Below are positions 1-5,566 of a stretch of 8,720 bases of DNA, in pieces. Position 1 is the first letter of the stretch; each line of letters opens with the position of its first letter. The DNA lies in assembly GCA_039030125.1 (NCBI GenBank), contig JBCCEV010000168.1, forward strand, positions 1 through 8,720, read 5' to 3'. Position numbers and translations under genes: made by a program. The DNA is from JBCCEV01 sp039030125. Its GTDB lineage: Bacteria; Pseudomonadota; Gammaproteobacteria; Ga0077536. The notes below the pieces were generated by a model. The model searched no databases and had not been told where the DNA came from. It was given only the letters and a program-made list of their open reading frames with translations.

Positions 1-121
1 CAATGCCCTGCAAGATTGAGTGGAGGACAAAGGCACAGAGTTGTCAACAGGCACTGGAGTCTGCCTTCCAAGAATACCACGTTGACCGAGCCAGCCTGTA
101 ATGTTCTTATTCTGTCAGGGA
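1..121. other. Unexplained sequence at left edge, replaces the 3' half of hrcA
   Basis: This stretch should encode the C-terminal half of HrcA on the minus strand, but I recognise no HrcA sequence in any of its three minus-strand frames. It has only two CpG dinucleotides, which is sparse next to the CpG-rich genes that follow, so its composition differs from the rest of the window. The plus strand has a small open frame from an ATG at 3 to a TAA at 99-101 (32 residues, starting MPCKIEW), and another frame is open from base 1 to about 168. Neither resembles a protein I know. It could be the end of an inserted element, a recombination junction, a chimeric assembly join or low-quality terminal sequence. 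I cannot tell these apart. Confidence 0.4.
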
Positions 122-670
122 TCAAATTGCGGTCAGCTCGGCCGCCGAGTACATTCGTCTTGTTTGAATAACCTTGTTTTCAACCTCCTGATTATTGGTA
201 ACCAGGATCGCCAACACCTTGTTTTCACGGAGCGGCAGAAACTCAACTTGGCGAAGTTCACGGCGCTTGGTCATCGGTATCATCACCAATCCCGCGAGTT
301 TCGTGATCTCCGACAGCATCTTGGATGTTTGCGTCAGCACACTGGTGACGTCGGACTGCTGCACAACCTCATCGGACATGCGCCGCACCTCCGCGGTGCT
401 TGGTTCGCGATAGGACGCTAGCGCATCGACGAAAAAACGGTAGCCACGCACGGTAGGAATGCGGCCGGCGGAGGTATGTGGGGAGCGGATCATCCCCAAG
501 TCTTCGAGATCCGCCATCACGTTGCGAATACTTGCGGGACTCAGATCGAGGTTAGGTTCGCGCGCCAAGGTCCTCGAGCCAACCGGTTGTGCATCGGCGA
601 TGTAACGCTCGACGAGGCATTTGAATACCAACTGCGCGCGTTCGTTGAGTTCAGAGGATAACTTTTCCAT
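122..670 (-). CDS. hrcA: Heat-inducible transcription repressor HrcA, N-terminal half, 3' end broken
   Basis: HrcA represses groE and dnaK-type chaperone operons by binding CIRCE operators as a dimer. The 182 residues visible match the N-terminal half of the family. A winged helix-turn-helix lies at about residues 8-85 with the family-typical stretches QPVGSRTL (28-35), LSPASIRNVMADLE (43-56) and SAGRIPTVRGYRFFVD (67-82). The start of the GAF-like dimerisation domain follows (about 105-171, with LAGLVMIPM). The family is usually about 340-350 residues, so roughly half is missing: the frame stops at a TGA at 122-124 just after AELTAI. The start at 670 gives a standard HrcA N-terminus; no strong Shine-Dalgarno is visible. 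The gene diverges from nadK, and a grpE or dnaK gene would be expected further left. The truncation could be a real disruption or an assembly fault. Identity is secure; functionality is doubtful. Confidence 0.9.
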   Translation of the reverse strand: MEKLSSELNERAQLVFKCLVERYIADAQPVGSRTLAREPNLDLSPASIRNVMADLEDLGMIRSPHTSAGRIPTVRGYRFFVDALASYREPSTAEVRRMSDEVVQQSDVTSVLTQTSKMLSEITKLAGLVMIPMTKRRELRQVEFLPLRENKVLAILVTNNQEVENKVIQTRRMYSAAELTAI

Positions 671-683
671 ACCGCCGTGTGGT

Positions 684-702
684 CAAGACTTTGTAAATCT
701 TG
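684..702. promoter_or_regulatory. Imperfect 19-bp dyad upstream of hrcA
   Basis: The sequence CAAGACTTTGTAAATCTTG is a near-palindrome in which seven of nine base pairs match around a central G. The outer five pairs (CAAGA/TCTTG) are perfect. It lies 13 bases upstream of the hrcA start codon, a position suited to an operator in the hrcA leader. It is not a CIRCE element (TTAGCACTC-N9-GAGTGCTAA). Function is inferred from position and symmetry only. Confidence 0.3.
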
Positions 703-812
703 CCGAACCAGAATCTAGCACGGAAAGCAGGCCTCAAAAAAGCGCTCTGGTCGCAATCACAACGGGGTGCTAACTTCCACGTTTAAACTCGTCCGATTGA
801 GAGAGGCTAAAC

Positions 813-1685
813 GTGTACTCGCGGGTAGGAGTCGTTGCGAAACAAGAGGATGCGGCTGTACGCCCGGCGCTCGCCAAAGTGGTGGCGATCTTGGCCGGCA
901 AGGGCGTGGAGGTCATCCTCGAAAACGAAAGCGCGGCGTTGATAGGCGACTATCGAGGCCCCAGCACCGACCTCGAAACCATGGCCGGGCGTGTGGATTT
1001 AGTGGTCAGTATCGGCGGCGACGGAACCTTGCTGCACGCTGCCGGGCGCATCTTTCCGAAAACTGTGCCCATTGTCGGTATCAATTTAGGGCGCTTGGGC
1101 TTTCTCACCGACCTCGCCAAGGAGAATATTGAGGCTAGCCTGGAGGAGGTTTTAAGCGGCCGTGTGGATGCCGAACAAAGGGCGGTTCTTGGCTGTGAGT
1201 TGATTAGGGGCAACGACGTCATCGCACATGGTAACGGGCTCAACGACGTCGTTATCCAAAAATGGAACACCGCGCGTTTAATCACGCTGTCGACTTACGT
1301 TGACGGTAAGTTTTTGCATTCTCAGCGCTCCGACGGAATGATCATTGCCACGCCCACCGGTTCGACGGCTTACGCACTCGCCGGAGGAGGTCCGATACTC
1401 GACCCGAACCTTGATGCGGTGGTGTTGGTTCCGATCTGCCCTCATACCCTCACCAATCGACCTATCGTGATTGGCGCGAGCGCAAGCATTGAGGTGACGG
1501 TCGCTACCGACCGAGGGGATGAATCCCGCTTAACCTGTGATGGTAACGACATCTCCGATCTCCTGCCGGGTGATCGCATCGGCATATTTCGACACTCTCA
1601 AACCATGACGCTTTTGCATCCGCGCGGGCACGATCACTTCTCGACCTTGCGCGCGAAGCTTGACTGGGGTCGCGATCCTTGCTGA
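813..1685 (+). CDS. nadK: NAD kinase (ATP/polyphosphate-dependent), EC 2.7.1.23
   Basis: This cytoplasmic enzyme phosphorylates NAD+ to NADP+ and is the cell's source of NADP. The 290 residues are the usual length. Visible motifs are GGDGT (68-72, nucleotide binding with the catalytic Asp), NLGRLGFL (91-98), NGLNDVVI (141-148, the NE/ND motif), DGMIIATPTGSTAY (174-187, the diagnostic NAD kinase signature), GGGPI (191-195) and CDGN (242-245). The C-terminus HFSTLRAKLDW (275-285) is typical of gammaproteobacterial NadK. The start is a GTG at 813, chosen because GAGAGG lies six bases upstream and because the protein then begins with the expected first beta strand (RVGVVAK). It diverges from hrcA, and its last seven bases overlap recN, suggesting one transcript with translational coupling. 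The same nadK-recN pair occurs next to grpE in E. coli. Confidence 0.97.
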   Translation: MYSRVGVVAKQEDAAVRPALAKVVAILAGKGVEVILENESAALIGDYRGPSTDLETMAGRVDLVVSIGGDGTLLHAAGRIFPKTVPIVGINLGRLGFLTDLAKENIEASLEEVLSGRVDAEQRAVLGCELIRGNDVIAHGNGLNDVVIQKWNTARLITLSTYVDGKFLHSQRSDGMIIATPTGSTAYALAGGGPILDPNLDAVVLVPICPHTLTNRPIVIGASASIEVTVATDRGDESRLTCDGNDISDLLPGDRIGIFRHSQTMTLLHPRGHDHFSTLRAKLDWGRDPC

Positions 1686-3334
1686 AAGCACTGACGATTT
1701 CTGGCTTGGCAGTCGTCGATCAGATCGATATCGAATTCGCAGCAGGTTTAACCGCCATCACGGGTGAAACGGGTGCCGGAAAGTCAGTTCTCTTGGAAGC
1801 CCTGTCACTGGCACTCGGCGGACGGGCAGATAGTCAACTGGTGAGAACAGGAGCCGAGCGGGCAAGCGTGTCGGTCTGCTTCACCCCTCCTGATAATAAG
1901 GCCGTTCAAGGACTGCTCGCGGATCTGGCGTTGGAGTCAGACAACGAGTGCTTGTTGCGCCGTGTGGTCCCAAAGGCGGGTGCCTCGCGAGCGTTTTGCA
2001 ATGCCACCCCGGTTGCCGCGCAAACCTTGCGTATGCTCGGCGAAGGTCTAATCAATATCCATTCTCAGCATGCCGCGCGAGCAATCTTGGAAAGAAAAAA
2101 ACAACGTGAGCTGCTCGATACTTTTGCGAAACACCCGCAGCAACTCGAAGACGTCACGAGTTGTTATGAACACTGGCAGGAGTTGGAGGCGCAGCGCAAG
2201 GCAATTGCTGAGGAAATGATTGAGGGTAGTGAACTCGACTTTCTGCGCTATCAGCTTGAAGAGTTCAAAGACATTAACTTTGAAACCTTGGACCTCGATG
2301 CGTTAGAAACCGAACACCGCCGGCTCAACAGCCTCGGCGAGTTGGCCGAATTCAACGCGGCGCTGCGTGAGCTTCTAGAGGAGGGAAACAATAGTGCGCA
2401 AGAGGTGATCGCCCGGGCGATTGAATTGGCTCAGCAAATTTTTAATATCGATGAGCGGGCAAAAGGCCTCGTCCAAGCGCTAGAGCAGGCACAGATCGGT
2501 GTGAGCGAGGCCGGCCGCGAAATTTCAAGTCTCGGCGATCAGGATTTTGACGCGGGTGCCCGCCTTAGCGACATTGAGAAAGAGTTGGAGAAATTACACG
2601 GGCTTGCGCGCAAACATCGCGTCTCGATGAGCGATCTGGAAGAAACCCAGACGCAATTGTTGAACCGCATCGATCGGGTCGAAAATCGTGATCGTAAGCT
2701 TGAGAAACTCGATGCCGCGTGCGCAAGCGCGCGACGGAAATACCGCGATGCCGCGCGCCTGTTGTCCCAATCCCGCCTTAAAGCCGCCGCTAAGCTCGCC
2801 ACCCAAATATCCTCCCAAATGGGAGAACTCGGCATGGTGAAAGGCCGATTTCGTATTGATGTCAACCATGACGAGGCGCTCGCGGCCCCCCATGGTTCGG
2901 ACAGCGTCGAGTTTCTAGTTAGTACCAACCCCGACGTTGCCGAGCGGAGCCTCGCCAAGGTCGCATCGGGGGGCGAGGTCTCGCGCCTCGCGCTGCTTCT
3001 CTACATTGCCTCTAGCGACTCAGACAGCGTGAACACGGTAATTTTCGACGAGGTGGACAGCGGCGTTGGCGGCTCGACCGCAACACAGATCGGCAAGCAC
3101 CTGCTGGCGCTCGCGCGTAAAGTACAGGTGATCTGCATTACCCACTCAGCGCAGGTTGCGGGGGTCGCTGACCAGCACCTTGCGGTTTCGAAAACGACTA
3201 GGAAATCTGAAACCGCCACCACGATTGTGCCGCTATCGACGGCAGCGAGAGAGCGCGAACTCGCGCGCATGATTAGCGGCGCCGAAACTACGGAAACCGG
3301 CTTGGCTCACGCGCGCACCCTGCTGAGCGGATAA
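1679..3334 (+). CDS. recN: DNA repair protein RecN (SMC-like ATPase)
   Basis: RecN is a cytoplasmic SMC-family ATPase acting early in recombinational repair of double-strand breaks. At 551 residues it is full length (E. coli RecN is about 553). The N-terminal head carries Walker A GETGAGKS (29-36) in the typical context ITGETGAGKS, followed by LALGGRAD. A central region of about residues 150-390, rich in Glu, Lys, Arg and Leu, is the antiparallel coiled coil. The C-terminal head has the ABC signature ASGGEVSR (429-436), Walker B VIFDEVDSGVGG (454-465) and the switch ITHSAQVA (487-494). The start is a TTG inside the end of nadK (7-base overlap); it gives the standard MLKALTISGLAVVD N-terminus. 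I saw no CTGT-N8-ACAG LexA box in about 500 bases upstream of the start or in the hrcA-nadK gap, although recN is often SOS-controlled. It ends facing fur. Confidence 0.98.
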   Translation: MLKALTISGLAVVDQIDIEFAAGLTAITGETGAGKSVLLEALSLALGGRADSQLVRTGAERASVSVCFTPPDNKAVQGLLADLALESDNECLLRRVVPKAGASRAFCNATPVAAQTLRMLGEGLINIHSQHAARAILERKKQRELLDTFAKHPQQLEDVTSCYEHWQELEAQRKAIAEEMIEGSELDFLRYQLEEFKDINFETLDLDALETEHRRLNSLGELAEFNAALRELLEEGNNSAQEVIARAIELAQQIFNIDERAKGLVQALEQAQIGVSEAGREISSLGDQDFDAGARLSDIEKELEKLHGLARKHRVSMSDLEETQTQLLNRIDRVENRDRKLEKLDAACASARRKYRDAARLLSQSRLKAAAKLATQISSQMGELGMVKGRFRIDVNHDEALAAPHGSDSVEFLVSTNPDVAERSLAKVASGGEVSRLALLLYIASSDSDSVNTVIFDEVDSGVGGSTATQIGKHLLALARKVQVICITHSAQVAGVADQHLAVSKTTRKSETATTIVPLSTAARERELARMISGAETTETGLAHARTLLSG

Positions 3335-3385
3335 CCACCGCCGGGCGATCGGTACCCGCATCCGGCATGACGTTTTTGCGGACTT

Positions 3386-3419
3386 GGTTTGCGCCTAGGT
3401 GCCAAACCGTGCGGTTTGG
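3386..3419. repeat. Overlapping inverted repeats between convergent recN and fur
   Basis: CCAAACC at 3402-3408 pairs perfectly with GGTTTGG at 3413-3419 across a GTGC loop. The same CAAACC can instead pair with GGTTTG at 3386-3391, so two hairpins compete for one arm. This sits in the 128-base gap between the recN and fur stop codons, where a bidirectional terminator would be expected. On the plus strand it is followed by ATAAAAA and on the minus strand by CACC, so there is no U-tract in either direction. It is therefore not a canonical intrinsic terminator, though it may protect 3' ends or act with Rho. Confidence 0.45.
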
Positions 3420-3462
3420 ATAAAAAGCGACGGCTTGCAGCGCGCTTGGCGAGGCGGACCGT

Positions 3463-3864
3463 TTAGGTCTTCGGCTTGACGTAGAGAACCAGCGAATGCT
3501 CGACAAGCTCGTAGCCATGCTGTTCCGCGATTTCTTTTTGCCGCGCCTCTATTTCTTCGTCGACAAACTCGATGACCTCGCCTGATTCAACAACCACCAT
3601 ATGGTCATGGTGCGACTCCTTGGCGATCTCAAACACCGCATGACCACCGTCAAAGTTATGCCGGTGGACGAGGCCCGCGGACTCGAATTGAGTAAGAACA
3701 CGATAGATGGTCGCCAAGCCTACGTCTTCACCGGCCTCGATGAGCGCCTTGTAAACATCTTCCGCGCTCATGTGGCTGTCGGCCTGGTCCTCGAGGATTT
3801 CCAAGATCCGGATCCGTGGCAAAGTCGCCTTTAGTCCAACCTTTTTTAGTTCTTGATTTGCCAT
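3463..3864 (-). CDS. fur: Ferric uptake regulator Fur, short cysteine-free form
   Basis: Fur is a dimeric, Fe(II)-responsive DNA-binding repressor of iron uptake and related genes. The 133 residues match the short Pseudomonas-type Fur (about 134) rather than the 148-residue E. coli protein. The N-terminal winged helix spans about 1-83, with LKATLPRIRILEIL (11-24), HMSAEDVYKAL (31-41) and GLATIYRVLTQFE (49-61). The metal ligands of P. aeruginosa Fur all appear, shifted by one residue: His31, Glu79, His88, Glu99 for one site and His85, Asp87, Glu106, His123 for the other. The E. coli CXXC zinc-binding pair is replaced by VVVESG (90-95), and the whole protein has no cysteine. The start at 3864 gives the standard N-terminus. 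It is divergent from bamE, as fur and omlA are in Pseudomonas, and convergent with recN. The possible confusion with Zur is unlikely given the strong Fur core. Confidence 0.97.
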   Translation of the reverse strand: MANQELKKVGLKATLPRIRILEILEDQADSHMSAEDVYKALIEAGEDVGLATIYRVLTQFESAGLVHRHNFDGGHAVFEIAKESHHDHMVVVESGEVIEFVDEEIEARQKEIAEQHGYELVEHSLVLYVKPKT

Positions 3865-3895
3865 TCGGTTTTCCAGCTTGTGGGCAGAAATGGAT

Positions 3896-3918
3896 ACTTG
3901 GCTTGAGATTTACCAAGT
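3896..3918. promoter_or_regulatory. Inverted repeat in the fur-bamE promoter region
   Basis: ACTTGG (3896-3901) and CCAAGT (3913-3918) are perfect 6-base inverted arms separated by 11 bases. The right arm lies just inside the spacer of the predicted bamE promoter and the -35 box sits between the arms. A protein bound here would cover the bamE -35 and lie about 32-54 bases upstream of the fur start codon. It does not match the Fur box consensus (GATAATGATAATCATTATC). Function is inferred. Confidence 0.4.
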
Positions 3919-3930
3919 TCGAGCTATCCT
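3903..3930 (+). promoter_or_regulatory. Predicted sigma-70 promoter for bamE
   Basis: TTGAGA (3903-3908) matches the -35 consensus at five of six positions and TATCCT (3925-3930) matches the -10 at four of six, with a 16-base spacer. Transcription would begin near 3937. This matters for choosing the bamE start, because it would leave the upstream ATG at 3890 outside the transcript and favour the TTG at 3965. Confidence 0.45.
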
Positions 3931-3964
3931 GGCCCGCAGTTTAGCACCTCGCAGCACAATACAC

Positions 3965-4852
3965 TTGCTCAACTCGCTCCCAGAAAGCCCTGTTTGCCTA
4001 ACAAAAGTACTGACGTTCGCGGTGCTCATTGCCGTGCTCGCCGGATGTTCAAAATTGTCCCCTCGCCTGCCGAGCTCAGGGAAAATTCCTTTTGTTCACC
4101 GGATCGAAATCCAGCAGGGCAATGTCGTGACGCAGGAAATGCTGGCCCAGCTCGAACGCGGCATGGAAGAAAAGAAAGTCCGCTTCATCATGGGCACGCC
4201 AATCATCGCCGACACCTTTAACTCGCATCGTTGGGACTATCTATTCACGCTTCAAGAAGACGGCGGTGAAATCGTTAGACGCCAAATCACCTTAGTGTTC
4301 AAGGACGATGTCCTTGACTACATTGAAGGCGATATCACCCCAGCCTTGGGTCGATTGGAAGTCGATATACGGCAAGACAAAACCGTCACTGTGCCTGAAT
4401 GGGAAGGAAGATCTCTCACGCAACGGATCGTGAGCGTCATCCCTTTCACTGGCGACGACGACGACAAAGAAAAAGACGAGCAGGAGGAGAGCGCGCCTGA
4501 CGCCGAGGACGGGGGGTCTGAGAAGTCATTCACCGAGCGTCTTGCGGGCGTGCTGCCGTTCACGGGAGATGACGAACAAGACCAGCCGCAAGAGGAAGAG
4601 CTCGGCGATTCGGCGACGCTGGAAGATGACTCGCTCGACGCGGGTGACGAACAGGCCCAAGCCGATACCGAAACCTTGCTCGCCAATGCTGAAAGCGTTG
4701 TGGTACCGAGTGATGCGCCACGGCGAAAAATAAAAGAAAAAGGATTGGTGCGCCGCTTCCTTGATAGCGTCGGACTCGACGCCGATGAAGACGACTACGA
4801 TGACGAATTCAGCGATCCAAAATATCGCAACATCACCGATCCGGACGATTAA
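3965..4852 (+). CDS. bamE: Outer membrane protein assembly factor BamE (SmpA/OmlA lipoprotein) with long acidic repeat tail
   Basis: BamE is an outer-membrane lipoprotein of the BAM complex, which inserts beta-barrel proteins. A lipoprotein signal peptide ends in the lipobox LAGC (cysteine 28 from the chosen start). The BamE domain covers about residues 43-130, with IEIQQGNVVTQEML, VRFIMGTPIIADTF and HRWDYLF, all close to Pseudomonas OmlA. BamE proteins are usually 110-180 residues; this one is 295 because of an acidic tail from about 145 that contains two copies of a 16-residue unit (150-165 and 188-203, 10 identical) and a weaker third (261-277). The start is uncertain: a TTG at 3965 gives a 27-residue signal peptide and lies after the predicted promoter. 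In-frame ATG 3890 or TTG 3878 would add 25 or 29 residues before it and are less likely. It is divergent from fur; its stop abuts that of rnfH. Confidence 0.93.
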   Translation: MLNSLPESPVCLTKVLTFAVLIAVLAGCSKLSPRLPSSGKIPFVHRIEIQQGNVVTQEMLAQLERGMEEKKVRFIMGTPIIADTFNSHRWDYLFTLQEDGGEIVRRQITLVFKDDVLDYIEGDITPALGRLEVDIRQDKTVTVPEWEGRSLTQRIVSVIPFTGDDDDKEKDEQEESAPDAEDGGSEKSFTERLAGVLPFTGDDEQDQPQEEELGDSATLEDDSLDAGDEQAQADTETLLANAESVVVPSDAPRRKIKEKGLVRRFLDSVGLDADEDDYDDEFSDPKYRNITDPDD

Positions 4853-5128
4853 TCAACTCAGACGTTGGCGGCGTCGCTCTTTTGGATCTTGGTGCAAGGG
4901 CCGGTAGATTTCCACGCGGTCACCATCGCTTACCAGCGTCTCCAAGGCTAGACGCCGGCCGAAAATCCCCACCGCGTTGCGCGCCAAATTGATTTCCGGG
5001 AACTCATCTAGAAGTCGCGATCGTTCGATCACGCCGCGTACCGTCGTGCCTTTGGGTACCTCTAAACCGACAACCCTTTGCTCCGCCGGCGTTGCATAAG
5101 CGACTTCAACTTTGAAGCTAAGAGCCAT
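4853..5128 (-). CDS. rnfH: RnfH family ubiquitin-like protein
   Basis: RnfH (also RatB, UPF0125) is a small beta-grasp, ubiquitin-fold protein. Its exact role is unsettled; it was once proposed as the antitoxin of RatA and its name comes from proximity to rnf genes in some species. The 91 residues are the usual length and match throughout: MALSFKVEVAYATP at the start, then EVPKGTTVRGVIERS, NAVGIFGRR, and the diagnostic end SDGDRVEIYRPLHQDPKERR. The open frame extends 25 codons further upstream, but that part overlaps ratA and does not resemble RnfH, so I start at the ATG at 5126-5128. The start overlaps the last 11 bases of ratA, a strong sign of coupled translation. Its TGA directly follows the bamE TAA on the opposite strand, leaving no space for a terminator. 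Confidence 0.94.
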   Translation of the reverse strand: MALSFKVEVAYATPAEQRVVGLEVPKGTTVRGVIERSRLLDEFPEINLARNAVGIFGRRLALETLVSDGDRVEIYRPLHQDPKERRRQRLS

Positions 5129-5549
5129 AAATCTGGTAGGCACGCTGCTGAAAAGCGTCGACCATCGCGTCCATCGTCGGCGCGAAAACTTTTGATAGCG
5201 CACCAGATAGCAAACGATTGGAGAACTCGAAATCCAAACTCAACGATACGATGCAACCATCCGCGTTACCGGCGAACGTCCAGGTTCCGCTTAACGCCTT
5301 AAATGGGCCATCGAGTAATTCCAGCAAAATCCGATCCGGGCTTTCGTTGATATTGCGGGTGCTAAAGGTGTAGCCCAACGGACCTTTTTTTGCGCCAAGG
5401 CGCGCTTGCACTTCATTACCATCCACCGACAACACTTCGGCTTCGCTACACCACGGCAAAAACTCGGGGTAGGCAGCGATATTCGCCACCAAGTTGAACA
5501 TCTGGGCGCTCGTGAAGGGCGAAAAAGATGATTGTCTTACTTTGGACAC
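5118..5549 (-). CDS. ratA: RatA / Coq10-family START-domain protein
   Basis: This is a single-domain START/polyketide-cyclase-like lipid-binding protein. The family includes mitochondrial Coq10, which binds ubiquinone and supports respiration, and E. coli RatA (PasT), described as a toxin blocking 70S ribosome assembly; which role applies here cannot be read from sequence. Signature stretches are AQMFNLVANIAAYPEFLPWC (15-34), the LLDGPFKALSGTW segment (78-90) and LDFEFSNRLL (105-114), with a long C-terminal helix ending ALSKVFAPTMDAMVDAF. The start is a GTG at 5547-5549, giving 143 residues, the normal length; upstream in-frame codons overlap the transporter gene and bear no homology. No clear Shine-Dalgarno is present, so it may depend on coupling to the transporter gene 17 bases upstream. 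It overlaps rnfH by 11 bases. Confidence 0.93.
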   Translation of the reverse strand: MSKVRQSSFSPFTSAQMFNLVANIAAYPEFLPWCSEAEVLSVDGNEVQARLGAKKGPLGYTFSTRNINESPDRILLELLDGPFKALSGTWTFAGNADGCIVSLSLDFEFSNRLLSGALSKVFAPTMDAMVDAFQQRAYQIYGS

Positions 5550-5566
5550 TGATGCGTTTGCGAGCG

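Noticed and set aside
3..101. Small 32-residue open frame at the left edge as a gene
   Set aside because: It has no ribosome site inside the window, no recognisable homology and lies in sequence of doubtful origin.
754..775. Possible CIRCE operator: minus strand TTAGCACCC matches one half-site at eight of nine positions
   Set aside because: The partner half (GAGTGCTAA) is absent nine bases away. The only candidate, GAGCGCTTT, is 17 bases away with six of nine matches, which is wrong spacing for CIRCE.
5129..5203. Upstream extension of rnfH to 5203
   Set aside because: The extra 25 residues lie within ratA in another frame and do not resemble RnfH, whose normal N-terminus begins at the ATG at 5128.
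5118..5549. ratA-rnfH as a proven toxin-antitoxin pair
   Set aside because: The genes are correctly identified, but the toxin role of RatA and the antitoxin role of RnfH are disputed, and the Coq10-like quinone role is equally compatible with the sequence.
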